Source: Mucilaginibacter sp. (GTDB lineage Bacteria > Bacteroidota > Bacteroidia > Sphingobacteriales > Sphingobacteriaceae). Taken from it: a DNA stretch of 64,000 bases. The translations under genes and the position numbers were made by a program. The notes under the pieces were generated by a model. That model was given only the letters and a program-made list of their open reading frames with translations. It made no database searches and was not told the DNA's origin. This document shows, piece after piece, positions 17,243 to 25,407 of this stretch. The stretch lies in NCBI GenBank assembly GCA_025352225.1, contig JANXTT010000065.1, positions 1 through 64,000 on the forward strand, written 5' to 3'. The first letter of the stretch is position 1, and the number at the start of each line of letters is the position of its first letter.

Positions 17243-18139
17243 ATGATATTAATTTGTGGCTTATATGACGAACCTGTTGTTGAAAAACTACTGGCTTATA
17301 TGTTGAAGAATAACGTTGATTTTTGCCTTATTGATGAAAGAGATTATTCAAAAAAAGTTTTTTTAGATTATACTATTTATAAAGATAAGATTGAGGGCAG
17401 GATTGATTACGGTTCCTGGCATGTAGATTTTGAAAAAATAACTGGTGTATTTAACAGGTTAGGAATGATGAATAATAGTCAACCCGCAGATTATTATAAT
17501 AAAACGCCATTATCAACTTTTTTAGATATTTTCCCTCGGCCGGTATTAAATCGCCCTTATGCGCTTTACAGCAACGCCTCAAAAATTGCGCAGTATGCGT
17601 ACATTATTGAAGCCGGATTAAATGTGCCCAACACTTTTGTAGGTTATAACAAGCCGGATTTAAATAGTTTTATAAATGTAAATGGAGAAATTATAACCAA
17701 ATCTGTTAGTTCTATAAGATCATTAGTTAAAGAAGTAGATACCGTAGATATTCCACAAATACTTAACAGTGATTACAAGCATATTCATCAGTTTCAAAAA
17801 AAGATAGTTGGGCGTAATATCAGAGCCCATGTATTAAATGATCAGATATTTGCGTGTGAAGCAGTAACCGATTATTTAGATTACAGATATGCCCGTTCTA
17901 AAGGGTCTACATTAGATTTAGTCCCATGTCAATTACCCCTTGATATTGCAAATAAATGCATTAAGCTAAACCAGTTGCTAGACCTCGAATTTTCAGGCAT
18001 TGATCTGATCCGTACTGACGATGATGAATGGTATTGTTTTGAAGTTAATACCTCACCAGGATATAGCTGGTTTGAAGAAAATGCCGCTCTGCCAATTACA
18101 AAAAACCTGGTTAATTATTTACTAGGGTCTGACTATTAA
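17243..18139 (+). CDS. RimK/MvdD-type ATP-grasp ligase
   Basis: A 298-aa protein with the ATP-grasp layout of peptide side-chain ligases. VFNRLG (69-74) stands where ligases carry xxRRP, and LNRPYALYSNASKIAQYAYI (102-121) forms the linker. ITKSV (151-155) offers the ATP-contacting lysine, FQKKIVGRNIRAHVLND (184-200) matches the xDIRVxV strand, and CFEVNTSPGYSWFE (265-278) is the metal-binding ExN block before a final helix, as in MvdD. It should form an amide or ester bond on a peptide or small acid. With the acid/lysine-rich protein at 15715 and the partial ligase at 16360 it makes a plausible RiPP cluster. A RimK-like or glutathione-synthetase-like role cannot be excluded. Confidence 0.72.
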   Translation: MILICGLYDEPVVEKLLAYMLKNNVDFCLIDERDYSKKVFLDYTIYKDKIEGRIDYGSWHVDFEKITGVFNRLGMMNNSQPADYYNKTPLSTFLDIFPRPVLNRPYALYSNASKIAQYAYIIEAGLNVPNTFVGYNKPDLNSFINVNGEIITKSVSSIRSLVKEVDTVDIPQILNSDYKHIHQFQKKIVGRNIRAHVLNDQIFACEAVTDYLDYRYARSKGSTLDLVPCQLPLDIANKCIKLNQLLDLEFSGIDLIRTDDDEWYCFEVNTSPGYSWFEENAALPITKNLVNYLLGSDY

Positions 18140-18268
18140 AATTAAATATTAAAAAGGAACATACTTGCTTGATTATAACGTTACATGGAATCACATCCTT
18201 AGAACATAAATCAAATCATCATGTTACCTTTCTACATATTTATAGTCTAACCTTTAAACACAAGAACC

Positions 18269-18949
18269 ATGAAAAAAATAATTATTGCAGCATTAGTGCT
18301 TTTTACATTAACTGCTAATGCCCAAATGGCCGATCTGCGCCGCAAGATAGAAGTAACAGGCAGTGCCGAAAGCGAGGTAACTCCCGACATTATTTACTTT
18401 GGCGTTTCTTTAAAAGAATATATGGACGGCCGTACCCGGATAGATATCAACCAACTGGAAACACAGTTGCAAAAAGCGGTTGCTGATGCCGGTTTTGCTA
18501 ATACCGACCTCACTATTAATAACATTTCGGGCTATACCACGTATCAGAAGAAAAGAGACCCTAACTTTTTAGTGAGCAAACAATACCGCATTAAATTACA
18601 CGATTTAAATAAAATAAATCAGATTTTGGGCGGGATTGACGCCAAGGGTATCCAATACACCGGTATTGATAGTTATGACTATTCGAAAATTACAGAGTTA
18701 AGAAGCGAGCTTAAATTAAAGGCCCTTATTGCCGCCAGAGATAAAGCATCCTACCTGTTAAACGGGATAGGCGAAAGATTAGGTGGCGCAATTGAGGTAA
18801 CCGAAGTGGATGACAATAGCTATTCGCGGCCAATGATGTATGCTAACAAAATGGTGACGGCTGATGCTAATCAATCCCCGCAGGATATTGATTTTAAAAA
18901 GATCAAATTGAATTTCCAGATCAAGGCGGTTTTTGAAATTTCAAAATAA
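18269..18949 (+). CDS. SIMPL domain-containing exported protein (DUF541)
   Basis: A 226-aa periplasmic protein with a signal peptide (residues 1-19, cleavage after ANA). The mature part is one SIMPL/DUF541 domain, recognised by KIEVTGSAESEVTPDIIYFGVSLKEY at the start, TNTDL-type central strands, and the closing KIKLNFQIKAVFEI strand. The domain forms ring-shaped oligomers in relatives; biological role is unclear and has been linked to oxidative stress. Standalone gene with a terminator at 18970-19010. Confidence 0.88.
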   Translation: MKKIIIAALVLFTLTANAQMADLRRKIEVTGSAESEVTPDIIYFGVSLKEYMDGRTRIDINQLETQLQKAVADAGFANTDLTINNISGYTTYQKKRDPNFLVSKQYRIKLHDLNKINQILGGIDAKGIQYTGIDSYDYSKITELRSELKLKALIAARDKASYLLNGIGERLGGAIEVTEVDDNSYSRPMMYANKMVTADANQSPQDIDFKKIKLNFQIKAVFEISK

Positions 18950-18969
18950 AAACACCTCATTATTTAATC

Positions 18970-19010
18970 TAACGCAGATCATAAACTAACTGGTTTAGGT
19001 ATCTGCGTTA
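18970..19010 (+). terminator. intrinsic terminator after the SIMPL gene
   Basis: TAACGCAGAT (18970-18979) pairs with ATCTGCGTTA (19001-19010); inside, TAAAC pairs with GTTTA. A T-rich tract (TTCTTTTTTAT) follows at once. Confidence 0.8.
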
Positions 19011-19030
19011 TTCTTTTTTATCGCCATAAG

Positions 19031-19060
19031 TTGAATTACCTTAAAAGACTGTTATCTTTA
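19031..19060 (+). promoter_or_regulatory. putative promoter for the 19077 gene
   Basis: TTG at 19031-19033, 19 bases, TATCTTTA at 19053-19060. This differs from TAnnTTTG in the last base only. The ATG at 19077 is 16 bases after the box. Confidence 0.45.
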
Positions 19061-19076
19061 GGATATAAACCAATGT

Positions 19077-20129
19077 ATGCAGGAGCAGTCACGGGAAGAT
19101 GTCCCATCCAGAAAGAAGTTCTTTTATCCTATTATTGACCCACTTAGGAAGTACCTGGTTAAATACGACCGCGAAGTAAAGTTACCCGTTCAATATGCCG
19201 ACTTGCTCCGCTTTAACCTGCATACTCCGTTGCTAAATAAGGACGGCACCGATACCCTTTGGCAAACTGTTTATTACGACCAAAGCGAAATGCGGGAACT
19301 TTACCCAAGCCTCACTTATATCTATGCCTTGCTCAATACCGATGGTGATGTACATGTAATGGAACACCTTTCTGTAGCGCGCATTGATTATTGTACATTT
19401 GGTAATTCGCGGCCATTTCGTATCCGTATTATTAATCGCCTAAACGATAATTACGATCACTTTTATATTAAAGTGGCCGATGCTTCCCGGGTTTACGGAT
19501 TAGAGCTGGAGCATATTTTTTCGCCTAACCGCATTACCTACCTATCAAACGAAAATACCCTGATAGAAGAGCATATTGCCGGCATACCCGGCGATGTGTT
19601 TATAAGTACCCGGCTTGCTACTACCAAATTTAACCAGATCCGCATCTGTAAAGAGTTTGTTAAGTTTAATGAGCGGTGTTTTTCAAGGCTTTTAGGTGAT
19701 ATGCGTTCGTACAATTTTGTGGTTGATATTACACCTGATATTGAAGGCAATCAATACCGAATCAGAGCCATTGATTTTGACCAGCAAACCTACGATGGGA
19801 AACGCAAAATGTACCTGCCACATTTTTTTAAAGAAAACAATGTATTGGTAACTCTGGGTCAAAAATACCTTACAGAAACCACCGTCAAACAATATCAGGA
19901 AGAAGAACGCAGCCTTATAACCCATCGGCTACGCATGGCAACCCGCCGGCTAAACAGTTTGTTAGAGGTAATGTGCGACGAACAAATAGCACCTCAAGAA
20001 AAGGTAGTGCAACTTGCCAGCGAATTGGGGGCCTATCATAACACGGAAGCTTTTAAAAAGTGCCATACCATGGGCCAAATACTATCAGAACATCTTAACT
20101 TGATATTAACCCGTTCAAAACTGGTATAA
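19077..20129 (+). CDS. orphan protein with kinase-like motifs
   Basis: A 350-aa cytoplasmic protein I do not recognise as a named family. Several segments, in the right order, recall a protein-kinase or APH-type fold: a lysine in FYIKVADASRVYGLELEHI (Lys132), a loop LLGDMRSYNFVVD (206-217) resembling HGDxxxxNxxVD with Asp208 and Asn213, and AIDFDQQ (231-237) in place of DFG. The typical glycine-rich loop is not obvious. If real, it would be a phosphotransferase or pseudokinase. The C-terminal 80 residues are helical. Single gene between the SIMPL and ferritin-like genes, with its own likely promoter. No signal peptide. Confidence 0.55.
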   Translation: MQEQSREDVPSRKKFFYPIIDPLRKYLVKYDREVKLPVQYADLLRFNLHTPLLNKDGTDTLWQTVYYDQSEMRELYPSLTYIYALLNTDGDVHVMEHLSVARIDYCTFGNSRPFRIRIINRLNDNYDHFYIKVADASRVYGLELEHIFSPNRITYLSNENTLIEEHIAGIPGDVFISTRLATTKFNQIRICKEFVKFNERCFSRLLGDMRSYNFVVDITPDIEGNQYRIRAIDFDQQTYDGKRKMYLPHFFKENNVLVTLGQKYLTETTVKQYQEEERSLITHRLRMATRRLNSLLEVMCDEQIAPQEKVVQLASELGAYHNTEAFKKCHTMGQILSEHLNLILTRSKLV

Positions 20130-20270
20130 GGAATATTTTATCTATTTATTTACTGTAGATTATTTTTATTTCTTTTTAGATTAATAAAATTAAGAATATA
20201 TAAAACCTTCCGTTTGTTGCAGCGTTATAATTAAACATTTTAACCAAATAGTTAATATAAAACTTACGCT

Positions 20271-20813
20271 ATGAAAACTGCAACATCAAAATCAACAAGA
20301 ACTACCGGAGTAGAAGATTCGGCATTAAACGAATTATTTTTAGATGAATTAAAAGATATATTTTGGGCCGAAAAGCATTTAGCAAAAGCTTTACCTAAAA
20401 TGATCAAAGGCGCTACTTCCGAAGAATTAAAAACAGCTATTGAAAACCACCTACAGGAAACTGAAAATCATGTTAGCCGTTTAGAAAACGTTTTTGAATC
20501 AATTGGCGAAAAAGCTGTTGCCGTAAAATGCGAAGCAATGGCCGGTTTATTAAAAGAAGCTGAAGAGCTTTTAACCGAAACTGAAAAAGGAACCTTAACA
20601 CGCGATGTAGCCATTATATCGGCTGCTCAAAAAGTAGAGCATTATGAAATTGCCTCATACGGCACCATGAAAACATTAGCCACTGTTTTAGGTTATACTG
20701 AAGCGGCAGATTTATTAGATGCCACTTTACAGGAAGAAAAAAATGCTGATAGCTTATTAACCCAGATAGCCGAAGGTTCGGTTAACGGGCAAGCTAAAAG
20801 CGAAAAAAAGTAA
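20271..20813 (+). CDS. ferritin-like DUF892 protein (YciE/YciF family)
   Basis: A 180-aa four-helix-bundle protein of the YciF/YciE group, associated with stress and stationary phase. Family marks are LNELFLDELKDIFWAEKHLAKALPKMI near the N-terminus, the HLQETENHVSRLENVF helix, and QKVEHYEIASYGTM with its ExxH pattern, which together supply the di-iron-type Glu/His residues. The tail (VNGQAKSEKK) is basic and disordered. It lies 27 bases before the DUF2383 gene with an AGGAGG-like site between them, so the pair is probably co-expressed. Function beyond a stress link is not established. Confidence 0.9.
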   Translation: MKTATSKSTRTTGVEDSALNELFLDELKDIFWAEKHLAKALPKMIKGATSEELKTAIENHLQETENHVSRLENVFESIGEKAVAVKCEAMAGLLKEAEELLTETEKGTLTRDVAIISAAQKVEHYEIASYGTMKTLATVLGYTEAADLLDATLQEEKNADSLLTQIAEGSVNGQAKSEKK

Positions 20814-20840
20814 ACTAAAAAAACTAAAGGAGGAACAGTT

Positions 20841-21296
20841 ATGTCGGATATAAATAATAAATTAAAAGAGCAACTGGAACATTTGCTTTTAATATGTAAT
20901 GATGGTATCGAAGGATACAAAAAGGCTGCTGATAACTCCAAAGGGCAAGAGTTTACCACGCTTTTTACTGATTATGTAATTCAACGTACAGAGTATTCAA
21001 ACGAATTGAAAGATTTGATCCGCCAGTTAGGTGGCGATGCCGATAACCATAACGGCGGCACTTTAGGTACCTTGCATCGGTTGTGGACAGACATTAAATA
21101 TAAGTTAAGCAACGATGAAGAGCATACTGCTCTGGAAGCATGCATTACAGGAGAAAAATCGGCAGTTGAAGCTTATGATGGTGTATTGAAAGATACCACC
21201 CTATCAGCCGAAGTGCGTGAATTGCTTCAGGATCAGCGAGATGGAATTGAACGAGCTTTGATAAAAGCCGAGCAATTGCTCCGTGTTTATTCTTAA
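20841..21296 (+). CDS. PA2169-type four-helix-bundle protein (DUF2383)
   Basis: A 151-aa ferritin-like protein of the DUF2383/PA2169 family. The N-terminus LKEQLEHLLLICNDGIEGYKKAADN and the later LEACITGEKSAVEAYDGVLKDT carry the repeated E...Y/H pattern of this group. An AGGAGGA ribosome-binding sequence precedes the ATG at 20841. It follows the DUF892 gene closely, and both families are linked to stress responses. A strong terminator (21322-21354) ends the unit. Confidence 0.9.
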   Translation: MSDINNKLKEQLEHLLLICNDGIEGYKKAADNSKGQEFTTLFTDYVIQRTEYSNELKDLIRQLGGDADNHNGGTLGTLHRLWTDIKYKLSNDEEHTALEACITGEKSAVEAYDGVLKDTTLSAEVRELLQDQRDGIERALIKAEQLLRVYS

Positions 21297-21321
21297 TAAA
21301 AAAACACTGGTTATAGTCAAT

Positions 21322-21354
21322 AAAATAAGGGTCATCAAAAGTGGCCCTTATTTT
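21322..21354 (+). terminator. intrinsic terminator after the DUF2383 gene
   Basis: Thirteen-base arms 21322-21334 and 21342-21354 pair around the loop TCAAAAG with one G-U pair. The right arm ends in a T-run extending to 21356. Confidence 0.85.
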
Positions 21355-21378
21355 TTGCCGCATTTTTTCAAATAAAAA

Positions 21379-21402
21379 ACCCGGATATGTTTGTACCCGG
21401 GT
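21379..21402 (-). terminator. intrinsic terminator for the 52-aa membrane protein gene
   Basis: On the minus strand ACCCGG (21402-21397) pairs with CCGGGT (21384-21379), followed immediately by TTTTTT (21378-21373). It lies 20 bases after the stop codon at 21423. Confidence 0.8.
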
Positions 21403-21422
21403 ATGTTTATTAAATTGTTTGG

Positions 21423-21581
21423 TTAGTCAACAATGGTAGGCCTTCTGATAAAGCCTAAAATCAAAGCTATAACAGCAATTACCAGCAATACATGGATCAA
21501 GCCAGTTGCCGAATACATAAATACGCCTAGTGCCCATCCTATTATAAGGATAACCGCAACGATATACAATAATGAGTTCAT
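21423..21581 (-). CDS. lmo0937-type small membrane protein
   Basis: A 52-aa protein translated from the ATG at 21581: MNSLLYIVAVILIIGWALGV opens it, and IRRPTIVD closes it. It has two membrane helices separated by a short YSATGLIH turn. The pattern LLYxIAVILxIxWxxGxF with a central S/A-T-G-L-I-H turn is that of the short lmo0937-like membrane proteins, often near stress genes. Its terminator lies just beyond the stop. It sits convergent to the ferritin-like pair. Function unknown, though the reading frame, terminator and family pattern make it a secure gene. Confidence 0.82.
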   Translation of the reverse strand: MNSLLYIVAVILIIGWALGVFMYSATGLIHVLLVIAVIALILGFIRRPTIVD

Positions 21582-21824
21582 AGTAGATAGTTTTAAAAGT
21601 TAATAATAATTGTTTCTAAGTTCTTACATATATAAAAGTTAATTTAAAAGAAATTGTTTTAATTGGTTTGGTTTTTTTCAGATATATTGCGTCAATTTTT
21701 CGGCAGCTAACTGGGAGTATACAAATCATTGCTTTGTTGAGAAAATTCCGCATATTTGAACTAGCTTATACCACCTAACAGCAAATTATTAACCGCTTTA
21801 TTCAATGTCTATCTGGTTTATCTT

Positions 21825-22955
21825 ATGAGCGAAAATTCGACTTACCTTCCAACAAAAAACCATTATGAGATCCTCGATGGTTTGCGTGGCGTGGCGTCTA
21901 TATTAGTAGTATCTTTTCATGTGTTTGAAACCTTTTCGGGCGACCGCTTCCATCAGATTATTAATCATGGTTATTTGGCTGTCGATTTCTTTTTTTTACT
22001 ATCGGGTTTTGTGGTAGCCTACGCCTATGACGATCGCTGGGAAAAAATGACGCAATGGGATTTTTATAAGCGCCGTCTTATCCGTTTACAACCTATGGTA
22101 ATAATGGGGATGTTAATTGGCGCCACGCTTTTCTATTTTCAGGCCAGTACTGCGTTTCCGCTTATAAGTTTAACGCCGGTGTGGAAAATGTTGCTTGTAA
22201 TGGTTATTGGTTTCACCATGATTCCGCTACCGGTATCAATGGACATTAGGGGCTGGCAAGAAATGCATCCGCTGGACGGCCCCGCATGGTCGCTGTTTTT
22301 TGAATATATCGCCAATATTTTATACGCGCTTATTGTACGCCGGTTTTCCAAAACACTGCTCACTATACTCGTAGTTCTGTCTGCTGGCTTATTGGTGCAA
22401 TATTTAATAATGGGGCCGCATGGCGATGTTATAGGCGGTTGGTCTTTAGATGGTACCCAGCTTCACATTGGTTTTGCCCGTTTGCTTTATCCTTTTTTTG
22501 CGGGTGTATTGCTCATGCGGACGGGTAAATTAATTAAAGTTAAGGGGGCCTTTGCCATCTGCAGTCTTTTACTGGTTGCTCTTTTTGCTATTCCACGAAT
22601 CGGCGGCAGCGAACATCTCTGGATCAATGGGCTGTACGAATCCGTGTGTATTATCCTGTTTTTTCCACTTATCGTTTCTATAGGGGCGGGGAGCAGCATG
22701 AGCGGTAAACAAACCATTAAAATATGCAAGTTTCTGGGGGTGTTATCATACCCACTATATATTATACATTACCCATTAATTTATTTGCATTTGGCCTGGG
22801 TTACAAATAACAAGGTTCCAATGTCCACCGGGCTATTGGGTGGTTTAGTGGTATTAATAGCAAGCATTGCCATAGCTTACGCGTCATTAAAACTTTACGA
22901 CGAGCCTGTTCGCAAATGGCTTACTAACAGGTTTTTAAAGACCCCTCGAGTTTAA
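21825..22955 (+). CDS. acyltransferase family 3 membrane protein (OafA/YrhL-like)
   Basis: A 376-aa integral membrane acyltransferase with about ten helices. The opening YEILDGLRGVASILVVSFHVFE carries the invariant Arg and His of the family, and GYLAVDFFFLLSGFVVAYAY and FYKRRLIRLQPM are the next conserved blocks. Members transfer acetyl or other acyl groups to sugars of surface polysaccharides. Substrate cannot be told. The gene stands alone after a 240-bp gap with no recognised feature, and ends 27 bases from the end of the convergent M61 gene. Confidence 0.92.
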   Translation: MSENSTYLPTKNHYEILDGLRGVASILVVSFHVFETFSGDRFHQIINHGYLAVDFFFLLSGFVVAYAYDDRWEKMTQWDFYKRRLIRLQPMVIMGMLIGATLFYFQASTAFPLISLTPVWKMLLVMVIGFTMIPLPVSMDIRGWQEMHPLDGPAWSLFFEYIANILYALIVRRFSKTLLTILVVLSAGLLVQYLIMGPHGDVIGGWSLDGTQLHIGFARLLYPFFAGVLLMRTGKLIKVKGAFAICSLLLVALFAIPRIGGSEHLWINGLYESVCIILFFPLIVSIGAGSSMSGKQTIKICKFLGVLSYPLYIIHYPLIYLHLAWVTNNKVPMSTGLLGGLVVLIASIAIAYASLKLYDEPVRKWLTNRFLKTPRV

Positions 22956-22982
22956 CAAGCACGTCAAAACTAATTGTTACTT

Positions 22983-24794
22983 CTACGGCAGCTTAAGCCA
23001 TTTTTTTCTCATCGCCAATTGTTCTGGAGTTAGGTTATCTGCGTCTACTATTTTATACTTTACCTGTGGGTTTTTAAGCAGGGTAACAGGTATCACCAAT
23101 TTTATACCATCTCTAATCAAGTTAACATTTATAATCTCTCCAATCTTTTTGGCCTCAACAACCTTATTAACATCCTTAATATCTTTTAAAGTAGTATCGT
23201 CCAATGCAATTAACTCGTCGTTCACATTAAGCCCGTCAACCCAGGCGGGGCTGTTTCTAGCCACACTGGTTATATAGATTTTACCATTATTTAATGCTGT
23301 GGTCTTTACGCCCAGGTAAGGGTCGTTTTTATCTGCTAGCTCATTGGTAAGCTTATATCCGGCATAAGCCAAATAGCCGTTATAATCAATATCATTTACA
23401 CCATTAATATATTTGCTGTAAAATTCATCAAGGTTTTTACCTGTAAATTTTTCGAAACCCCGCTTAAACTCAGCATCAGTATATCCGCGTTTTTTTAGCT
23501 TATAATAGGTGTCGTACATATATTTCATTACATCGTCTAAACATTTTGCTCCTTTGGTATTATGGATAATTTCCAAATCGAGCAACAAAGCTATTATGGA
23601 GCCCTTGCTGTAATAAGATATGGTTGTATTGCCCGAGTTCTCGTCGGGGCGGTATGCCTTTATCCAGGCATCAAAGCTCGATTCGCTTAAAGATTGTATT
23701 TTAACACCCGGCTGGTTCTCCACCGAATTAATATCGTCAGCCAATACAGCAAGATAATTATCTGCCGGATACAAATTTGTACGCCTTATAATCAGGTTAT
23801 CATAATATGCTGTAAAACCTTCGGCTATCCAAAGGTTGGTGGTATAGTTTTCATTATCATAGTCAAATGGCCCTAAAACTATGGGCCTTAAACGCTTAAC
23901 GTTCCATAGATGGAAATGCTCGTGGGCAACCAGACTTAAAAACCGCTGGTAATTAGCTTCGTTGGTATAACCTTCGCGGGATGCTCCCAATACGGTAGAG
24001 CTCAGGTGCTCTAAACCACCGCCACCTTTTACATAGTTATGTACAATAAAAAGGTATCGCTTATTGGGGTTTTCTTTAAAAACCGAAGTTTCTTCCTCTA
24101 TTATTTGGGTCATATCCTTTGTTAAGCGCTCTTTATCATAATTGCCGCCGCCACACATGGCCACTTCATATTTAATCCCGGCAGCGTTAAATCCAAAAAC
24201 ATCCTGCGTACCAACCTGAATTGGCGAATCGAACAAAATATCAAAGTTGGGCGCATATACAGTAAATGGATCTTTATTAACCGGCTCCAGACTGGTTGAT
24301 ACGGTTGTCCATCCTTTATAGGGCTCAATATGGATAATTGAAGGTTCGTGTAGCATGGCTGCTGGGTACATAAAAATTCCGGAGGTAGATAAAAAACCCG
24401 ATGCGGCGTCCACAAAACTGGTACGCACAGAAACCTCAAAAGCATATACCCGGTAGGTTATTTTAATGGTTGTCGCTTTACCATTCTCAACGCGCCATGT
24501 GTTTTTATTGATCTTAACGGTGGCAATTGCATGCCCGTCTGCATGGGCTTCAAATCCTTCAACATTTTTGGCAAACTCTCTCACCAGGTAGGAGCCAGGC
24601 GTCCATACTGGCATTTTAATATCTGTTTCTTTTTGAGTGAGGTTTGTAATGTTCATTTCAACATTTACATAATGAGCTTGGGCCTCGGGGAAAGTAACCT
24701 TGTAATTTATACGGACCGGCTTATTAACGGCCGATGCATTGACATTCATAAGCAATAATATATTAAAAAAAGCGATTGAGGAAAACATTTTCAT
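22983..24794 (-). CDS. M61 family metallopeptidase with PDZ domain
   Basis: A 603-aa exported zinc aminopeptidase of the glycyl-aminopeptidase (M61) family. A signal peptide covers residues 1-22. The N-terminal beta domain (about 25-190) is followed by the catalytic domain with HEHFHLWNVKRLRP (zinc motif HExxH at about residue 290) and the third ligand in LWIAEGFTAYYDN. A C-terminal PDZ domain spans about 490-580 (LGVKTTALNNGKIYITSVARNSPAWVDGL). Likely role is peptide trimming in the periplasm. Monocistronic, start at the ATG at 24794. Confidence 0.93.
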   Translation of the reverse strand: MKMFSSIAFFNILLLMNVNASAVNKPVRINYKVTFPEAQAHYVNVEMNITNLTQKETDIKMPVWTPGSYLVREFAKNVEGFEAHADGHAIATVKINKNTWRVENGKATTIKITYRVYAFEVSVRTSFVDAASGFLSTSGIFMYPAAMLHEPSIIHIEPYKGWTTVSTSLEPVNKDPFTVYAPNFDILFDSPIQVGTQDVFGFNAAGIKYEVAMCGGGNYDKERLTKDMTQIIEEETSVFKENPNKRYLFIVHNYVKGGGGLEHLSSTVLGASREGYTNEANYQRFLSLVAHEHFHLWNVKRLRPIVLGPFDYDNENYTTNLWIAEGFTAYYDNLIIRRTNLYPADNYLAVLADDINSVENQPGVKIQSLSESSFDAWIKAYRPDENSGNTTISYYSKGSIIALLLDLEIIHNTKGAKCLDDVMKYMYDTYYKLKKRGYTDAEFKRGFEKFTGKNLDEFYSKYINGVNDIDYNGYLAYAGYKLTNELADKNDPYLGVKTTALNNGKIYITSVARNSPAWVDGLNVNDELIALDDTTLKDIKDVNKVVEAKKIGEIINVNLIRDGIKLVIPVTLLKNPQVKYKIVDADNLTPEQLAMRKKWLKLP

Positions 24795-24933
24795 ACGTTG
24801 GCAATTTAATAATTATAAATGTGCGGAAAAATTTGATTTGTATTTTTAATGTCTATGTAAAATGGTTGATACATATAACTATTATAAACCCAAACTAAAT
24901 AAATTTGAGCTATAATTGTTATATATAATTCCA

Positions 24934-25407
24934 TTGGAAAAACCAATTTCACATCAGTTATTGCAATTAGCTAAAGTATATTTGGGTGCATTTTCTAAGC
25001 GCGTTGAGCATCTTGATATTACCCATTACCATTATATCCTGTTGCTGATAGCTGAAAACGAGGGCCAGTTAACCCAAAAAAAACTAGCCGGAATTATAGG
25101 TAAAGATAAATCATCAATGGTAAGTATTATTGATGCCCTTACAGCAAAAGGGTACGTTTACCGTGAAATTAACCCTATTGACAGGCGCGAACAACTGATT
25201 AAAGTTACAGAAAAAGCCCACCGGGACATGCCAGCCATTAGAGAGTCATACGATATGTTAAACCGCAAAGCCCTCCAAGGCATCGATATTAATCAAATAG
25301 CTACATTTTACGATGTTTTAAAGCAAATGGGCGATAATTTAAAGCCGCTGGCATCAACCAAAATATCCTTCAAATTAAAAAAGCCAAAACCATCAAAGAC
25401 CCCATGA
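24934..25407 (+). CDS. MarR family transcriptional regulator
   Basis: A 157-aa winged-helix regulator. The DNA-binding part reads LTQKKLAGIIGKDKSSMVSIIDALTAKGYVYREINPIDRREQLIKVT, the MarR helix-turn-helix with the DxR wing. There is no ATG near the 5' end; TTG at 24934 gives the usual family N-terminus (EKPISHQLLQLAK), while TTG at 24916 would fall nearly on the transcription start set by a TAAATTTG box at 24900-24907. Its stop overlaps the ATG of the efflux adaptor by four bases (ATGA). MarR proteins in this position usually repress their own pump operon and respond to a pump substrate. Confidence 0.88.
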   Translation: MEKPISHQLLQLAKVYLGAFSKRVEHLDITHYHYILLLIAENEGQLTQKKLAGIIGKDKSSMVSIIDALTAKGYVYREINPIDRREQLIKVTEKAHRDMPAIRESYDMLNRKALQGIDINQIATFYDVLKQMGDNLKPLASTKISFKLKKPKPSKTP

